From: JAEUMD01 sp937950105
GTDB lineage: Bacteria; Pseudomonadota; Alphaproteobacteria; Rhizobiales; Hyphomicrobiaceae
DNA length: 64,000 nucleotides
Reading direction: 5' to 3'
Assembly (NCBI GenBank): GCA_036821845.1
Contig: DAISIT010000004.1
Coordinates: 1-64,000 of the forward strand
A model generated the notes under the pieces. It ran no database searches. It was not told the DNA's origin and saw nothing but the letters and a program-made list of their open reading frames with translations. The position numbers and the translations under genes were made by a program. Positions 17,076 through 25,348 of the stretch are shown here, piece by piece (position 1 is the stretch's first letter; each line of letters starts with the position of its first letter).

Positions 17076-18374
17076 TCAGTCGACCAGAATGACACGGAAG
17101 TCGTTGACGTTGGTCTGCGTCGGGCCGCACTCGACGAGACCGCCGATGGCGCGGAAAAATCCCGTCGAGTCGTTGTTGGCGAGAAGTTTGGCCGCATCGA
17201 GGCCGGCGGCCCGGGCGCGCGCCAGCGTATCTGGCAGGACCAGCGCGCCGGCCGGATCATCGGCATTACCGCCGCCGCCGTCGATGCCGTCGGTATCTCC
17301 TGCAAGTCCGCAGATGCCCGGCGCGCCGCCGAGGGCGATGGCGAGGCCGAGTGCGTATTCCTGGTTCGGGCCGCCGGCGCCGTTGCCGGTGACTGTCACG
17401 GTCAGCTCGCCGCCGGACATGATGGCGACCTTCTCGCCGCGCGACTTGGCTTCGAGCGCCAGTTGCGCGTGTGCGGCGCCGACCTCACGCGCCTCGCCCT
17501 CAAGCGCGTCGCCGAGCTGCACGACCTTGTAGCCCTGCGCCGAGACCGCCGCGGCCGCCGCCGCGATCGACGCCTTCGGCGCCGCGACCATGACGTAGCT
17601 GGAGTTCGAAAGCTTCGCGTCGCCGGGCTTCAGCGTCTCGTTGGCCGGATCGGCGAGCGCCGCGACGACGTTTGCCGGCAGCTCGAGCTTGTAGCGGGCG
17701 ATCACCTCGCGGGCGTCGGCGAGCGTGGTCGGATCGGCGACCGTCGGGCCCGAGCCGATCGCCTCTGGCAGATCGCCCGGCACGTCGGAAATGGCGAGCG
17801 TCACGAGGCGTGCGGGGTGCGTCGCCGCAGCCAGCTTGCCGCCCTTGATGAGCGACAGGTGCTTGCGCACCGTGTTGATCTCGGAAATGCGCGCGCCGCA
17901 GCGGAGCAGTTGTTTCGTCAGCGCCTGCTTGTCCGCGAACGAGATGCCGGGCACCGGGGCCGACCACAGCGCCGAGGCGCCGCCGGACATCAGCGCCAGC
18001 ACGAGATCGTTAGGCCCGGCGGATTTCGCCAGCGCCACTGCGCGTTGCGCGCCGTCGATGCTCATCTGGTCGGGCACCGGGTGCGCGGCTTCGAGAACCT
18101 CGATGATTTCGGTCGGCAGCTTGAAACCGTGGCGCGTGGTGACGAGGCCGGTGATGCGGTTGCCGAGCCCCTGCGCGACGTAGTGGCGCTCGGTCGCCTG
18201 TGCCATGGCGGCGGCGGCCTTGCCGGCGCCCACGATCAGAATGCGCCCGCCCTCGGGTACTGGCGGCAGATGCGGCGGCACGCAGCTTCCCGGATGCGCG
18301 GTTCTGACGGCGATGTCGTAGAGGTGCAGCAGCAGGGCGCGCTTGTCGTCCGTGCCGGGGGGCGCTGTCGTCAT
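17076..18374 (-). CDS. gckA: Glycerate 2-kinase (MOFRL family, GckA/TtuD)
   Basis: 432 residues. It has the DUF4147 N-terminal domain (ILIVGAGKAAAAMAQATE, VLALMSGGASALW, TVRKHLSLIKGGKLA) and a C-terminal MOFRL domain (MSGGELTVTVTGNGAGGPNQE, AGDTDGIDGGGG). Members phosphorylate D-glycerate to 2-phosphoglycerate; older annotations call them hydroxypyruvate reductase TtuD. In alphaproteobacteria this feeds glycerate from the serine cycle, glyoxylate or tartrate routes into lower glycolysis, consistent with pyk downstream on the same strand. The ATG abuts the shared upstream region with the N-formylglutamate amidohydrolase gene. Confidence 0.9.
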   Translation of the reverse strand: MTTAPPGTDDKRALLLHLYDIAVRTAHPGSCVPPHLPPVPEGGRILIVGAGKAAAAMAQATERHYVAQGLGNRITGLVTTRHGFKLPTEIIEVLEAAHPVPDQMSIDGAQRAVALAKSAGPNDLVLALMSGGASALWSAPVPGISFADKQALTKQLLRCGARISEINTVRKHLSLIKGGKLAAATHPARLVTLAISDVPGDLPEAIGSGPTVADPTTLADAREVIARYKLELPANVVAALADPANETLKPGDAKLSNSSYVMVAAPKASIAAAAAAVSAQGYKVVQLGDALEGEAREVGAAHAQLALEAKSRGEKVAIMSGGELTVTVTGNGAGGPNQEYALGLAIALGGAPGICGLAGDTDGIDGGGGNADDPAGALVLPDTLARARAAGLDAAKLLANNDSTGFFRAIGGLVECGPTQTNVNDFRVILVD

Positions 18375-18572
18375 CGGGACGCTTGTCCTTCTCGTTGGCC
18401 GCTGTACGGCATATGCGACATTGGTCGAATGCCGTTTGTTTGCGGGATCGCCCGGCGCGCGTCAAGGCCACAGCAGGAAAGCTCCGGCGCATGCCGGTTG
18501 CCGGGCGCGACGCTTCGTGCGGCGCGATCGCGCAGTGGAGGCGTCACGGCGCGGGCGCTATAGTCGCCCGCC

Positions 18573-19433
18573 ATGAACGAGCACGCCAAGCCGTACATTC
18601 CGCCCCTGATCGCCGGCCAGTCGGCCGAGAGCCACCGGGTGCTGCCCGGACGCGCGAACGCGGGGCTGGTGCTGCTCTGCGATCACGCCGAAAACACGCT
18701 GCCGCCCGAATACGGCACGCTCGGTCTGCCGCCGTCGGAACTGCAGCGCCACATCGCCTACGACATCGGCGCGGCGGCGGTGGTCGAGGAGCTATCGCAT
18801 CTGCTCGGCGCGCCGGCCGTGCTCACCCGCTTCTCGCGACTGCTGATCGATCCCAATCGCGGGCTCGACGATCCGACGCTGGTCATGCGTCTGTCCGACG
18901 GCGCCATCATCCCGGGCAACCGCCACCTCGACGCAACTGAACGCGAGCGGCGCATCGAGCGCTGGTATCGCCCGTATCACACCGCCGTCGATGCGGTGAT
19001 CGATGCGGCTCACGCCCACCACCCGCATCCGGCGCTGCTGTCGGTGCACAGCTTCACCGAGGTCTGGCGCGGCGAGATACGGCCGTGGCAGGTCGGCGTG
19101 TTGTGGGATGCCGACGACCGCCTGCCGGTGCCGCTGATCGACCGCTTCGTCGCCGAGGGCGATCTGCTGGTCGGCGACAACGAGCCCTACACCGGTCGCC
19201 TCAAGGGCGACTGCATGTGGATGCACGGAACCCAGCGCGGACTGCCGCACGCCATCATCGAGATCCGGCAGGACCTGATCCGCGATGCCGCCGGGCAGAA
19301 GGAATGGGCGGAGCGCATCGCGCGTATCCTCCGCCAGATTTCAGGCCGGCGCGGCCTCGCCCTCGACATCGGCGAGGAACATACGGGCGCGGCGCTCGCC
19401 CGCTTCGCCAGCGGTGATTACGGCCCGGTCTGA
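18573..19433 (+). CDS. N-formylglutamate amidohydrolase family protein
   Basis: 286 residues of the PF05013 family. These zinc-dependent hydrolases cleave N-formyl-L-glutamate to glutamate and formate in histidine breakdown; many members have unproven substrates. Conserved blocks are VLLCDHAENTLPPEYG (likely metal-binding Asp-His), FSRLLIDPNRGLDDP, LLSVHSFTEVW and the C-terminal ALDIGEEHTGAAL. No other hut gene lies nearby, so a role in histidine use is not supported by context. It diverges from gckA. Confidence 0.85.
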   Translation: MNEHAKPYIPPLIAGQSAESHRVLPGRANAGLVLLCDHAENTLPPEYGTLGLPPSELQRHIAYDIGAAAVVEELSHLLGAPAVLTRFSRLLIDPNRGLDDPTLVMRLSDGAIIPGNRHLDATERERRIERWYRPYHTAVDAVIDAAHAHHPHPALLSVHSFTEVWRGEIRPWQVGVLWDADDRLPVPLIDRFVAEGDLLVGDNEPYTGRLKGDCMWMHGTQRGLPHAIIEIRQDLIRDAAGQKEWAERIARILRQISGRRGLALDIGEEHTGAALARFASGDYGPV

Positions 19434-19436
19434 CGC

Positions 19437-19537
19437 GCGCGTGGGGCTGGCGGGGCGGCCACGCGCAAAGGAAGAAGCGCGTGGGGCTGGCGGGGCGGCC
19501 ACGCGCAGGAAGCGAAGGCGAGGGGGCTGGCCCCCTC
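19437..19537. repeat. Tandem palindromic repeat plus GC hairpin after the amidohydrolase gene
   Basis: A 31-bp unit occurs at 19437-19467 and again at 19477-19507, identical, with a 40-bp period. Each unit has GCGCGTGG and CCACGCGC arms and so can fold into a hairpin. At 19520-19537 a further hairpin follows, arms GAGGGGGC and GCCCCCTC with a 2-nt loop. No T-run follows. It may slow or end transcription of the preceding gene, or be a REP-like element. Confidence 0.65.
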
Positions 19538-19615
19538 GACCCCGCACCTGGGGTTGCCAAGCGCGGTTGGCGTCACCTAATCAAGGGTGGTCAGGGGACC
19601 AGGAGATCGCTGCAC

Positions 19616-19924
19616 ATGGCCGACATCGACGACAGGACGCGCATCGAGATGGAAGCCGCCGTCTACCGCCGGCTGGTCGAGCATCTGCGCAAACGCACCG
19701 ACGTACAGAATATCGACCTGATGAATCTCGCCGGGTTCTGCCGCAACTGCCTCGCCAACTGGATGATGGACGCAGCGAAGGACAAGGGGCTGGCGCTCGA
19801 CAAGGATGCCTCGCGGGAGATCGTCTACGGCGAGCCCTACAAGGACTGGGTGGCGAAGCACCAGAAGGAGGCGAGCGCGGAAAAGCTCGCCGCGTTCGAA
19901 GTCAACCGCCCGAAGGAACACTGA
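19616..19924 (+). CDS. DUF1244 family protein
   Basis: 102 residues. ATG 19616 follows AGGAG at 19601-19605. The protein is small, helical and soluble, with the conserved block AGFCRNCLANWMMDAA, whose C-x-x-C pair could bind a metal or be redox-active. DUF1244 (SMc04008-type) is widespread in alphaproteobacteria and has no proven function. Nothing in the flanking genes suggests a pathway; the next gene runs in the opposite direction. Confidence 0.85.
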   Translation: MADIDDRTRIEMEAAVYRRLVEHLRKRTDVQNIDLMNLAGFCRNCLANWMMDAAKDKGLALDKDASREIVYGEPYKDWVAKHQKEASAEKLAAFEVNRPKEH

Positions 19925-19948
19925 CGCCGTAAACCACCAGCGGGGGCG

Positions 19949-20791
19949 TCACAGCCGCTTCAGCAGTTCAGCCTTCTTGGTCTCGAACTCTTCCTTGGTC
20001 AGCACGCCGTTCTTGTGCAATTCGCCGAGCTTGCCGATCGCATCCATGATGTCGGACGAGACGTTGCGGCCCGAGGGCGCGGACGTGTGCGCCGGTGCCG
20101 GCGCTGCGTCCTGTGCTGCGGCAGGGGTTGGGCTGGTCGCGGCGCTCGTGCCCTTGCCTGACACGACCGGCAGGTCGGAGACGCGCACCGTGCCGTACTG
20201 GCTGGTGAACGTCATCGACCGGTCGCCGCTCTGCTGCTGCGAGAAGCCGCCGATGGCATGGTCACCCGTGTCGTAAACCGTGACGCTGCCGTCCACGTCG
20301 ATGGCGAGACGCCGCGTCGCCGGGAAGTATGCGTAGCGCATCGAGTTCTGGCCGCCGGTCGAGCCGGGGCTGCCGAGATCACCCGGCCACCAGTTCGAGC
20401 CGCCACCGCCACCAACGAAAATGCTCGATCCGCCGCCATGGCCGCCACCGAACCCGCCGCCCTGGCTCTGGCTCTGGTAGCTGCCCGACATGGGCGCGGC
20501 GGTTGCGGGGGCGGCCACCGGCAGGCCGCCGGACCGCAACAGCCCGGCGATGTCCTCGGCCATGTTGGCGACGCGCGCCTTCAGAGCGTTGTTGAACATG
20601 TCGCCTATCATGATCATGCCGCCCGACGACCATTGGCCCATGCCGCCGAGCTCGGGGTGGTTGAACTGCGCCTGCGTGCCGCCGCCGTAGCTGACGGCCT
20701 GCAGCAGGGCCATGGCGGCATCGGAGGAAAAGCCGTGGCGGCGTGCGAGGTCGTCGAGCGCGCGCAGGCCGTCCGGAGTGAGGTCGGGCAT
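19949..20791 (-). CDS. SHOCT-domain protein with Gly/Ser-rich linker
   Basis: 280 residues. The last 30 residues (IGKLGELHKNGVLTKEEFETKKAELLKRL) form a SHOCT domain, a short C-terminal oligomerisation module. The N-terminal part (residues 1-85) is helical and includes QFNHPELGGMGQWSSGGM, followed by a Gly- and Ser-rich stretch at about 108-135 and a small beta-rich domain at about 150-205. No signal peptide is seen, so it is probably cytosolic. SHOCT proteins are often linked to phage-like or membrane-stress functions, but nothing here decides the role. Confidence 0.8.
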   Translation of the reverse strand: MPDLTPDGLRALDDLARRHGFSSDAAMALLQAVSYGGGTQAQFNHPELGGMGQWSSGGMIMIGDMFNNALKARVANMAEDIAGLLRSGGLPVAAPATAAPMSGSYQSQSQGGGFGGGHGGGSSIFVGGGGGSNWWPGDLGSPGSTGGQNSMRYAYFPATRRLAIDVDGSVTVYDTGDHAIGGFSQQQSGDRSMTFTSQYGTVRVSDLPVVSGKGTSAATSPTPAAAQDAAPAPAHTSAPSGRNVSSDIMDAIGKLGELHKNGVLTKEEFETKKAELLKRL

Positions 20792-21060
20792 GAGGGTCGG
20801 CTCTCCTGTGAAACATCTGCGCGCGGCGCGCGCGGTTGGCGCGCATATGTCGTCCGCGATCGCGCATTATCAAGCGCGAAGCGCGTCAAATCGTTCCGGC
20901 GCGCAGGTTTCGCGGCTCTCGGCACACCAAGCATGCGGGCCACACATGGCTTGCCTTATCGTTGTGCAGCGGGCCAGCGTGGTCGCGGACGGCAAAAAGC
21001 TCTGGATGGTGGCCGCGCACGCCTTGTTTCCGCCCGGCGGTGGCGCCTAGGGTCCGGGCA

Positions 21061-21202
21061 CCAGAGCATCATCCGATCGCACGGAATTCGCCTTTGGCGA
21101 TTCGGCGGTCGGATAAAGATGCTCTGGCAGTATGAAGCTGGAGGCGCTTCCATCCGATCAGTAACCGCAAGCGGTTCCGTCAGATCGGATAGCGCTCCAG
21201 AG
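21061..21202 (-). repeat. Dispersed palindromic repeat, copy 1
   Basis: About 140 bp that match, in inverted orientation, the copy at 60149-60278 with few differences. Shared blocks include AGATGCTCTGGCAG, GGTCGGATAAAG and GCGCTTCCATCCGATCAG. The right part folds into a long hairpin built from CCGATCAG and CTGATCGG-type arms around an inner AACCGC/GCGGTT hairpin. It lies in the non-coding stretch between the SHOCT gene and the GapR-like gene, about 60 bp before the latter. The remaining 20792-21060 holds no gene I can support. Confidence 0.8.
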
Positions 21203-21259
21203 GAGCGCCGTGAGGGACGGCGCCAAGTGCAATCACATTCACGCGGGGAGAGTGCGTCC

Positions 21260-21553
21260 ATGACCACGCTGCAGGCTTCGACCCAGAACCAGCTTCGCCA
21301 GCTCATCGAGCAGATCGAGCGGCTCGAGGAGGAGAAGAAGGCGCTGGCCGGCGACATCCGTGACAAGTTCGCGGAGGCGAAGGCGCTCGGCTTCGACGTC
21401 AAGGTGATGAAGCAGGTGATCCGGCTGCGCAAGAAGTCGCAGACCGAGCGGCAGGAGGAGGAGAGCGTCCTCGAAGTCTACCTGCACGCCCTCGGCATGC
21501 TCGACGGCGCCCGCCTCGAGCGCGAGGCCGATGCCATGCTGGCCGCGGAGTAG
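21260..21553 (+). CDS. gapR: GapR-like nucleoid-associated protein (DUF2312)
   Basis: 97 residues from ATG 21260. The block LRQLIEQIERLEEEKKALAGD followed by IRDKFAEAKALGFDVKVMKQ and VIRLRKKSQTERQEEE is the DUF2312/UPF0335 signature. In Caulobacter the family member GapR is an essential DNA-binding protein that clamps overtwisted DNA ahead of replication and transcription. The coiled-coil N-terminus and basic middle fit this. Several alphaproteobacteria carry more than one DUF2312 paralogue, so this copy need not be the main GapR. It is flanked on both sides by non-coding repeat DNA. Confidence 0.87.
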   Translation: MTTLQASTQNQLRQLIEQIERLEEEKKALAGDIRDKFAEAKALGFDVKVMKQVIRLRKKSQTERQEEESVLEVYLHALGMLDGARLEREADAMLAAE

Positions 21554-21570
21554 CAGCGCTGTTTTTTGTT

Positions 21571-21755
21571 TGGCGCGGGCATGGCCCGCGCGTCCGGCGC
21601 ACCGGCGCCGGGGCCCCTCGGACCCTGAAACGGCTTCGCCGTTTGAGTGTTAGCGCGCCCTCTTGTGTGGCGCGGGCATGGCCCGCGCGTCCGGCGCACC
21701 GGCGCCGGGGCCCCTCGGACCCTGAAACGGCTTCGCCGTTTGAGTGTTAGCGCGC
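21571..21755. repeat. Direct repeat, two 88-bp copies downstream of gapR
   Basis: An 88-bp unit at 21571-21658 recurs at 21668-21755 with a 97-bp period and appears identical. Each unit contains several hairpins: GCGCGGGC/GCCCGCGC, GGCGCACCGGCGCC-type, and AAACGGC/GCCGTTT around TTC. There is no open frame of interest. The first copy begins 17 bp after the gapR stop and a T-run, so it may also act in 3' end formation. Confidence 0.8.
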
Positions 21756-21907
21756 TCCGATCGCTCGGCGCCTTCCGCCGAGCGTGAATCGGCAGCGACA
21801 AACAAGAGCGTGAATCGGCAGCGCCACCCACGCGCTCCGATCGCTCGGCGCCTTCCGCCGAGCGTGAATAGGCAGCGCCAAACAAGAACGTGAATCGGCA
21901 GCGCCAC
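21751..21907. repeat. Second direct repeat family, two 77-bp copies
   Basis: A 77-bp unit at 21751-21827 recurs at 21831-21907 with an 80-bp period and a few substitutions. Each copy has the hairpin CTCGGCG/CGCCGAG around CTTCC-like loops and two internal copies of the short string CGTGAATCGGCAGCG. The remaining bases up to 22184 hold nothing I can name except the upstream region of the OxyR-type gene. No gene is visible in 21554-22184. Confidence 0.75.
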
Positions 21908-22184
21908 TAAGAAGGTGAGCGCCCCGCACCCAGTCGGCGCTGGGCCGGGAGCGCTCGCGGTGAAGAAGGGCGTCGCCCCTTGCTCCCCCGCTTTCCGCAA
22001 AACCGCGCTGCGGATCGATACCCGACCGCACGGCTCGTCATTCGCTGGTGACATGAGCCCGAGTTTTCCGATCAGGTCAAATCGATAAATGGACTTGTCT
22101 CCATAAGGCTGCCTGATAACTTCAGGGTGTTCTGGAACCGATGCGGGCCGGCGTCGCGCTCGACAGAACCGCGGGAGGCTCGTC

Positions 22185-23189
22185 GTGGTTCACGTCACCC
22201 TGAAGCAACTCCGCTATTTCGACGCGCTGGCGCGGCTGCAGCACTTCGGCCGCGCGGCCGAGGCCTGCTCCGTCACGCAGCCGGCACTGTCGATGCAGAT
22301 CCGCGAGCTGGAGTTGAGCCTCGGCCTCGATCTCGTCGAGCGCACGCGGGCCGGCGTGCAACTGACCGACAAGGGCCGCGAAATCGCGATGCGCGCCGCG
22401 CGCATCCTCGGCGACGTGCGCTCGCTGGTCGAGTTCGCGCAGCATTCCGAGCAGGTGCTGGCCGGCAAGCTGAAGCTCGGCGTGATCCCGTCGATCGCGC
22501 CCTATCTGCTGCCGCCGTTGCTGCCGCTGGTGCGCGGCGCTTATGGCGATCTCGAACTGCACGTGCGCGAGACGCAGACGGCGCATCTGATCGACGAACT
22601 GATCGAAGGCAAGATCGACTGCATGCTGCTGGCGCTGCCGATCGAGCATCCCGACATCCAGACACTGCCGCTGTTGCAGGATCGCTTCCTGCTGGCGCTG
22701 CCGCAAAGCGGGCGTCTCTCCGGCCTCGTGCGCGCCACGCGCGACATGATCGAGGGCGAGAAACTGCTGCTGCTCGAGGAAGGGCATTGCCTGCGCGATC
22801 AGGCGCTCGCCTACTGCAATCTGCGCGAGGTGGCCGGCGTCAACACGTTCGGCGCGTCGAGCCTGTCGACCATCGTCGAGATGGTGGCTGCGGGGTTCGG
22901 CATCACGCTGCTGCCGGAGATGTCGCTGCCGATCGAGGCGCGCGGCCGGCGGCTGCGCATCGTGCCGTTCGCCGAGCCACAGCCTTCCCGCAGCGTCGGT
23001 CTGGCGTGGCGCCGGACCAGCCCGCGCACGCGCGACTTCGAGGCGATCGGCGCGCTTTTGCGCGAGGCGTGGACGGCACAGTCGGCGGCGATCAGCGCGG
23101 CGATCGCGGACAGCGCCGGAGAGCCAGGGGCGCGGACCGCCAAGCCGGCTCGCTCGGGCGCACGACACACGAAACCCGAAATCGGGTGA
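22185..23189 (+). CDS. oxyR: OxyR-type hydrogen peroxide-sensing LysR regulator
   Basis: 334 residues from GTG 22185, with GGGAGG 6 nt upstream. The LysR DNA-binding domain is at residues 3-63 (LKQLRYFDALARLQHFGRAA). The redox pair lies in EEGHCLRDQALAYC at Cys202 and Cys211, matching the Cys199/Cys208 disulfide switch of E. coli OxyR. It should activate antioxidant genes after peroxide oxidation. No katG, ahpC or other target lies next to it. The C-terminal 35 residues are a basic extension beyond the usual length of about 305. Confidence 0.92.
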   Translation: MVHVTLKQLRYFDALARLQHFGRAAEACSVTQPALSMQIRELELSLGLDLVERTRAGVQLTDKGREIAMRAARILGDVRSLVEFAQHSEQVLAGKLKLGVIPSIAPYLLPPLLPLVRGAYGDLELHVRETQTAHLIDELIEGKIDCMLLALPIEHPDIQTLPLLQDRFLLALPQSGRLSGLVRATRDMIEGEKLLLLEEGHCLRDQALAYCNLREVAGVNTFGASSLSTIVEMVAAGFGITLLPEMSLPIEARGRRLRIVPFAEPQPSRSVGLAWRRTSPRTRDFEAIGALLREAWTAQSAAISAAIADSAGEPGARTAKPARSGARHTKPEIG

Positions 23190-23283
23190 AGCCCGCGGCG
23201 CAGGTTCCAATGAACGCAGCGGTTCATAAGATTAGAAACCGATGGCGACCGTGTCGAGGATTGAGCTTCGGCCGATCAGGCGC

Positions 23284-24894
23284 TCAGTTGCCGCTGGTCT
23301 TGACCGAGCGGCGCGTGAGCTGGCCGATCGGGTCGTGCAGCGCGTCGTCGAGTGCCGAGAGATCGACGGCCTTGCCCTGGAACTGCTGCGCGATGAGCAG
23401 TTCCATCTGCTGCTGGCCGGGGCGCAGGCGCATCGGCAACTCGTCGTCGTCCTTGCCGAGCAGTTCGAGCGTCGCCTGCACCTGCGGATGTGCGAGGCGC
23501 GTCAGTACCGGATCGTCGGCGGAGGCCGTCTCGGTGAGGAACGGCGACACCGGGAACGGGCGGTACGACATCTCGTCGGGGTGATCGTCGTCGAATTCGG
23601 GCGCCGCGACGAAGCCCGTCGACCAGCCGGCGCGCTCGATGTCGGTGAGGCTCGGCGGGGTGCCGGGGGCGGCGAGGGCAGCGGGATCGATGGCGGCGAC
23701 GCGCGGCGCCTCCGGCTCGGCCTTCTTCGCGGCAGGCAGTTCGGGGGCCGGGCCGCTGCCGCCGGTCAGGCTGGCCAGCGCCATGCGGCGCGCTTCGGCG
23801 GACACGGGTTCCGGTTTCTTCACGAGCCTCGGTTCAGGCATGAACGAGGCGAGGCTGAACAGGGAGGCGAGCTTGCTGCGGTCTGCCGTCGACACGGCCG
23901 GCTGCGCGGGCACCTCGAGTTTCGGCTTCGCCGCTGGCGCCTGCGGCATCGGCTTGGGGTCGGCTGCGGCGACCGTGGTGCCGCGCGGGCTCGCGGTCCA
24001 GCCGGCGGGGATTCCGGGCCGGGTGGCGAGCTTCGGCTCGGCGACGAGACGCGGCCCGGCGATCGCGCCGTCGTCGGTATCGGCCGCGGCGACGGCCACC
24101 GGCTTGGCTGCGGGCTTTGCGGTCTCGGTTTTCCATGCTGCTGCGGGCGCCGTGACCTTGCCGGCGTCGGCGACCATGGTCGCCGTCTTCTGGCTCGCGC
24201 GCAGATCGAAGAAGGCCGCGACCTGCTGCGCCAGTTCCTGATAGCGCGACTTGGCGACGACGTAATCCTGGCGCGTCAGCGGGCGGCCATCGGGCGGCGT
24301 GTGCTTGGTATTGCCGTTCGGGAACAGCAGCGCGAGTTCGTAGCGCGGCATGCGCGGCCAGTGGCGCACGTTGCCGGTGTCGAGATGCACGAACGGCACG
24401 CCAGAGGTCGGGTAGTAGCCGACGCCGCCCCTCTCGCGCACGAGGCCCGAGTAGCGGATCTGCTTCAGCGGCACGTCAGGGAAATGGATGTCGGCGGCCT
24501 TGCCCATGACGTGGCGGCTGTTCTTGGCCTGACCGCCGCCATTACGGCGCAAGCCTTCGTTGGTGCCGGACGAGCGATAGCCGGAGATCAGGTGGATGGG
24601 CTCCTTCGAGCCGAGTTCGGCGTGGACCTCCCAGATCAGGTCGATCAGCTCGGGGTCCATGGTCGTGGCTTCGTTCTTGCGCCAGTCGCGCATCATCCAG
24701 GAAATCTTCTTCAGCGCTTCGGCGTCGCGCTTGCCGCCGCGCATGTAGGTGACGCTCAGCGTCTCCTTGGTGTGGATGTTGTAGAACGAGAGGCTGCGCT
24801 CGCCGTCGCTGCGGGCCTTGAGCGCGGACATGCCCGCGCTGCCAATGGCGATGGACGCGACCATGGCCGCGAGCAGACCTCGTGCGATCGGCAT
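23284..24894 (-). CDS. DUF882 / peptidase M15-like cell-wall protein
   Basis: 536 residues from the ATG at 24892-24894, chosen for GGGGA upstream; ATG 24924 is an alternative. A signal anchor (GLLAAMVASIAIGSAGMSA) is followed by the DUF882 domain at about 25-195. Zinc-site motifs are RHVMGKAADIHFPDV (His and Asp) and FVHLDTG (His-x-Asp), as in YcbK and the D-Ala-D-Ala peptidase M15 fold. Such proteins act on peptidoglycan in the periplasm. The long C-terminal half (about 230-536) is rich in Ala, Pro and Lys, low in complexity and probably disordered. That extension is unusual for DUF882 proteins of about 180-200 residues. Confidence 0.87.
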   Translation of the reverse strand: MPIARGLLAAMVASIAIGSAGMSALKARSDGERSLSFYNIHTKETLSVTYMRGGKRDAEALKKISWMMRDWRKNEATTMDPELIDLIWEVHAELGSKEPIHLISGYRSSGTNEGLRRNGGGQAKNSRHVMGKAADIHFPDVPLKQIRYSGLVRERGGVGYYPTSGVPFVHLDTGNVRHWPRMPRYELALLFPNGNTKHTPPDGRPLTRQDYVVAKSRYQELAQQVAAFFDLRASQKTATMVADAGKVTAPAAAWKTETAKPAAKPVAVAAADTDDGAIAGPRLVAEPKLATRPGIPAGWTASPRGTTVAAADPKPMPQAPAAKPKLEVPAQPAVSTADRSKLASLFSLASFMPEPRLVKKPEPVSAEARRMALASLTGGSGPAPELPAAKKAEPEAPRVAAIDPAALAAPGTPPSLTDIERAGWSTGFVAAPEFDDDHPDEMSYRPFPVSPFLTETASADDPVLTRLAHPQVQATLELLGKDDDELPMRLRPGQQQMELLIAQQFQGKAVDLSALDDALHDPIGQLTRRSVKTSGN

Positions 24895-25348
24895 GCGAGC
24901 GCTTTCCCCGTATACGCTGCCCATGCGACCGCAACGGCCGATCCCTGTCACCGGCCGCGGGACAGAAGTCCCGCGAGGCGCGCATGAGCGAAACACTAGC
25001 GTAAGGTTAATCCCCAACCCTTAACGATGAGTAAGCCTGTCAATGGCGGCCGAATTGGGGTGATCGCGTGGCGCGCTCTGCCACCTTGGTTAAGGGGTCT
25101 ATTTGTTCGCAACGCCACGTGAGCACGCGCCGTTCTCGGACGACTAGTGGCGAGCAGCGCCCCCGATCGCCCGTGCATTCTCCTCGCGCGGCGCGAAACG
25201 GCGGCGCCAGCCGCACGCGTCACGTTTGGGCAACACGCCTCGCGCGGCCAGACACAGCGACCGCTTCGCGCTGCTGCGGAAACGACATTATTTCGGCTAT
25301 GGTGCGCTCCGTTCGGGTGTAACGGAAAGCGCGTGGAGTGTGGCGAAC
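24895..25348. other. Divergent intergenic region
   Basis: About 450 bp between the DUF882 gene (minus) and the pentapeptide-repeat gene (plus). It holds no supported gene. Two TTAA tetramers at about 25007-25024 are 10 bp apart, not the 7 bp of a CtrA site. Promoters for both flanking genes must lie here but none is obvious. Confidence 0.45.

Noticed and set aside
21571..21907. CRISPR array
   Set aside because: Only two copies of each unit, units of 77-88 bp, spacers of a few bases and no cas genes; these are ordinary direct repeats.
25007..25024. CtrA binding site
   Set aside because: Two TTAA tetramers are present but 10 bp apart; a CtrA box needs 7 bp.
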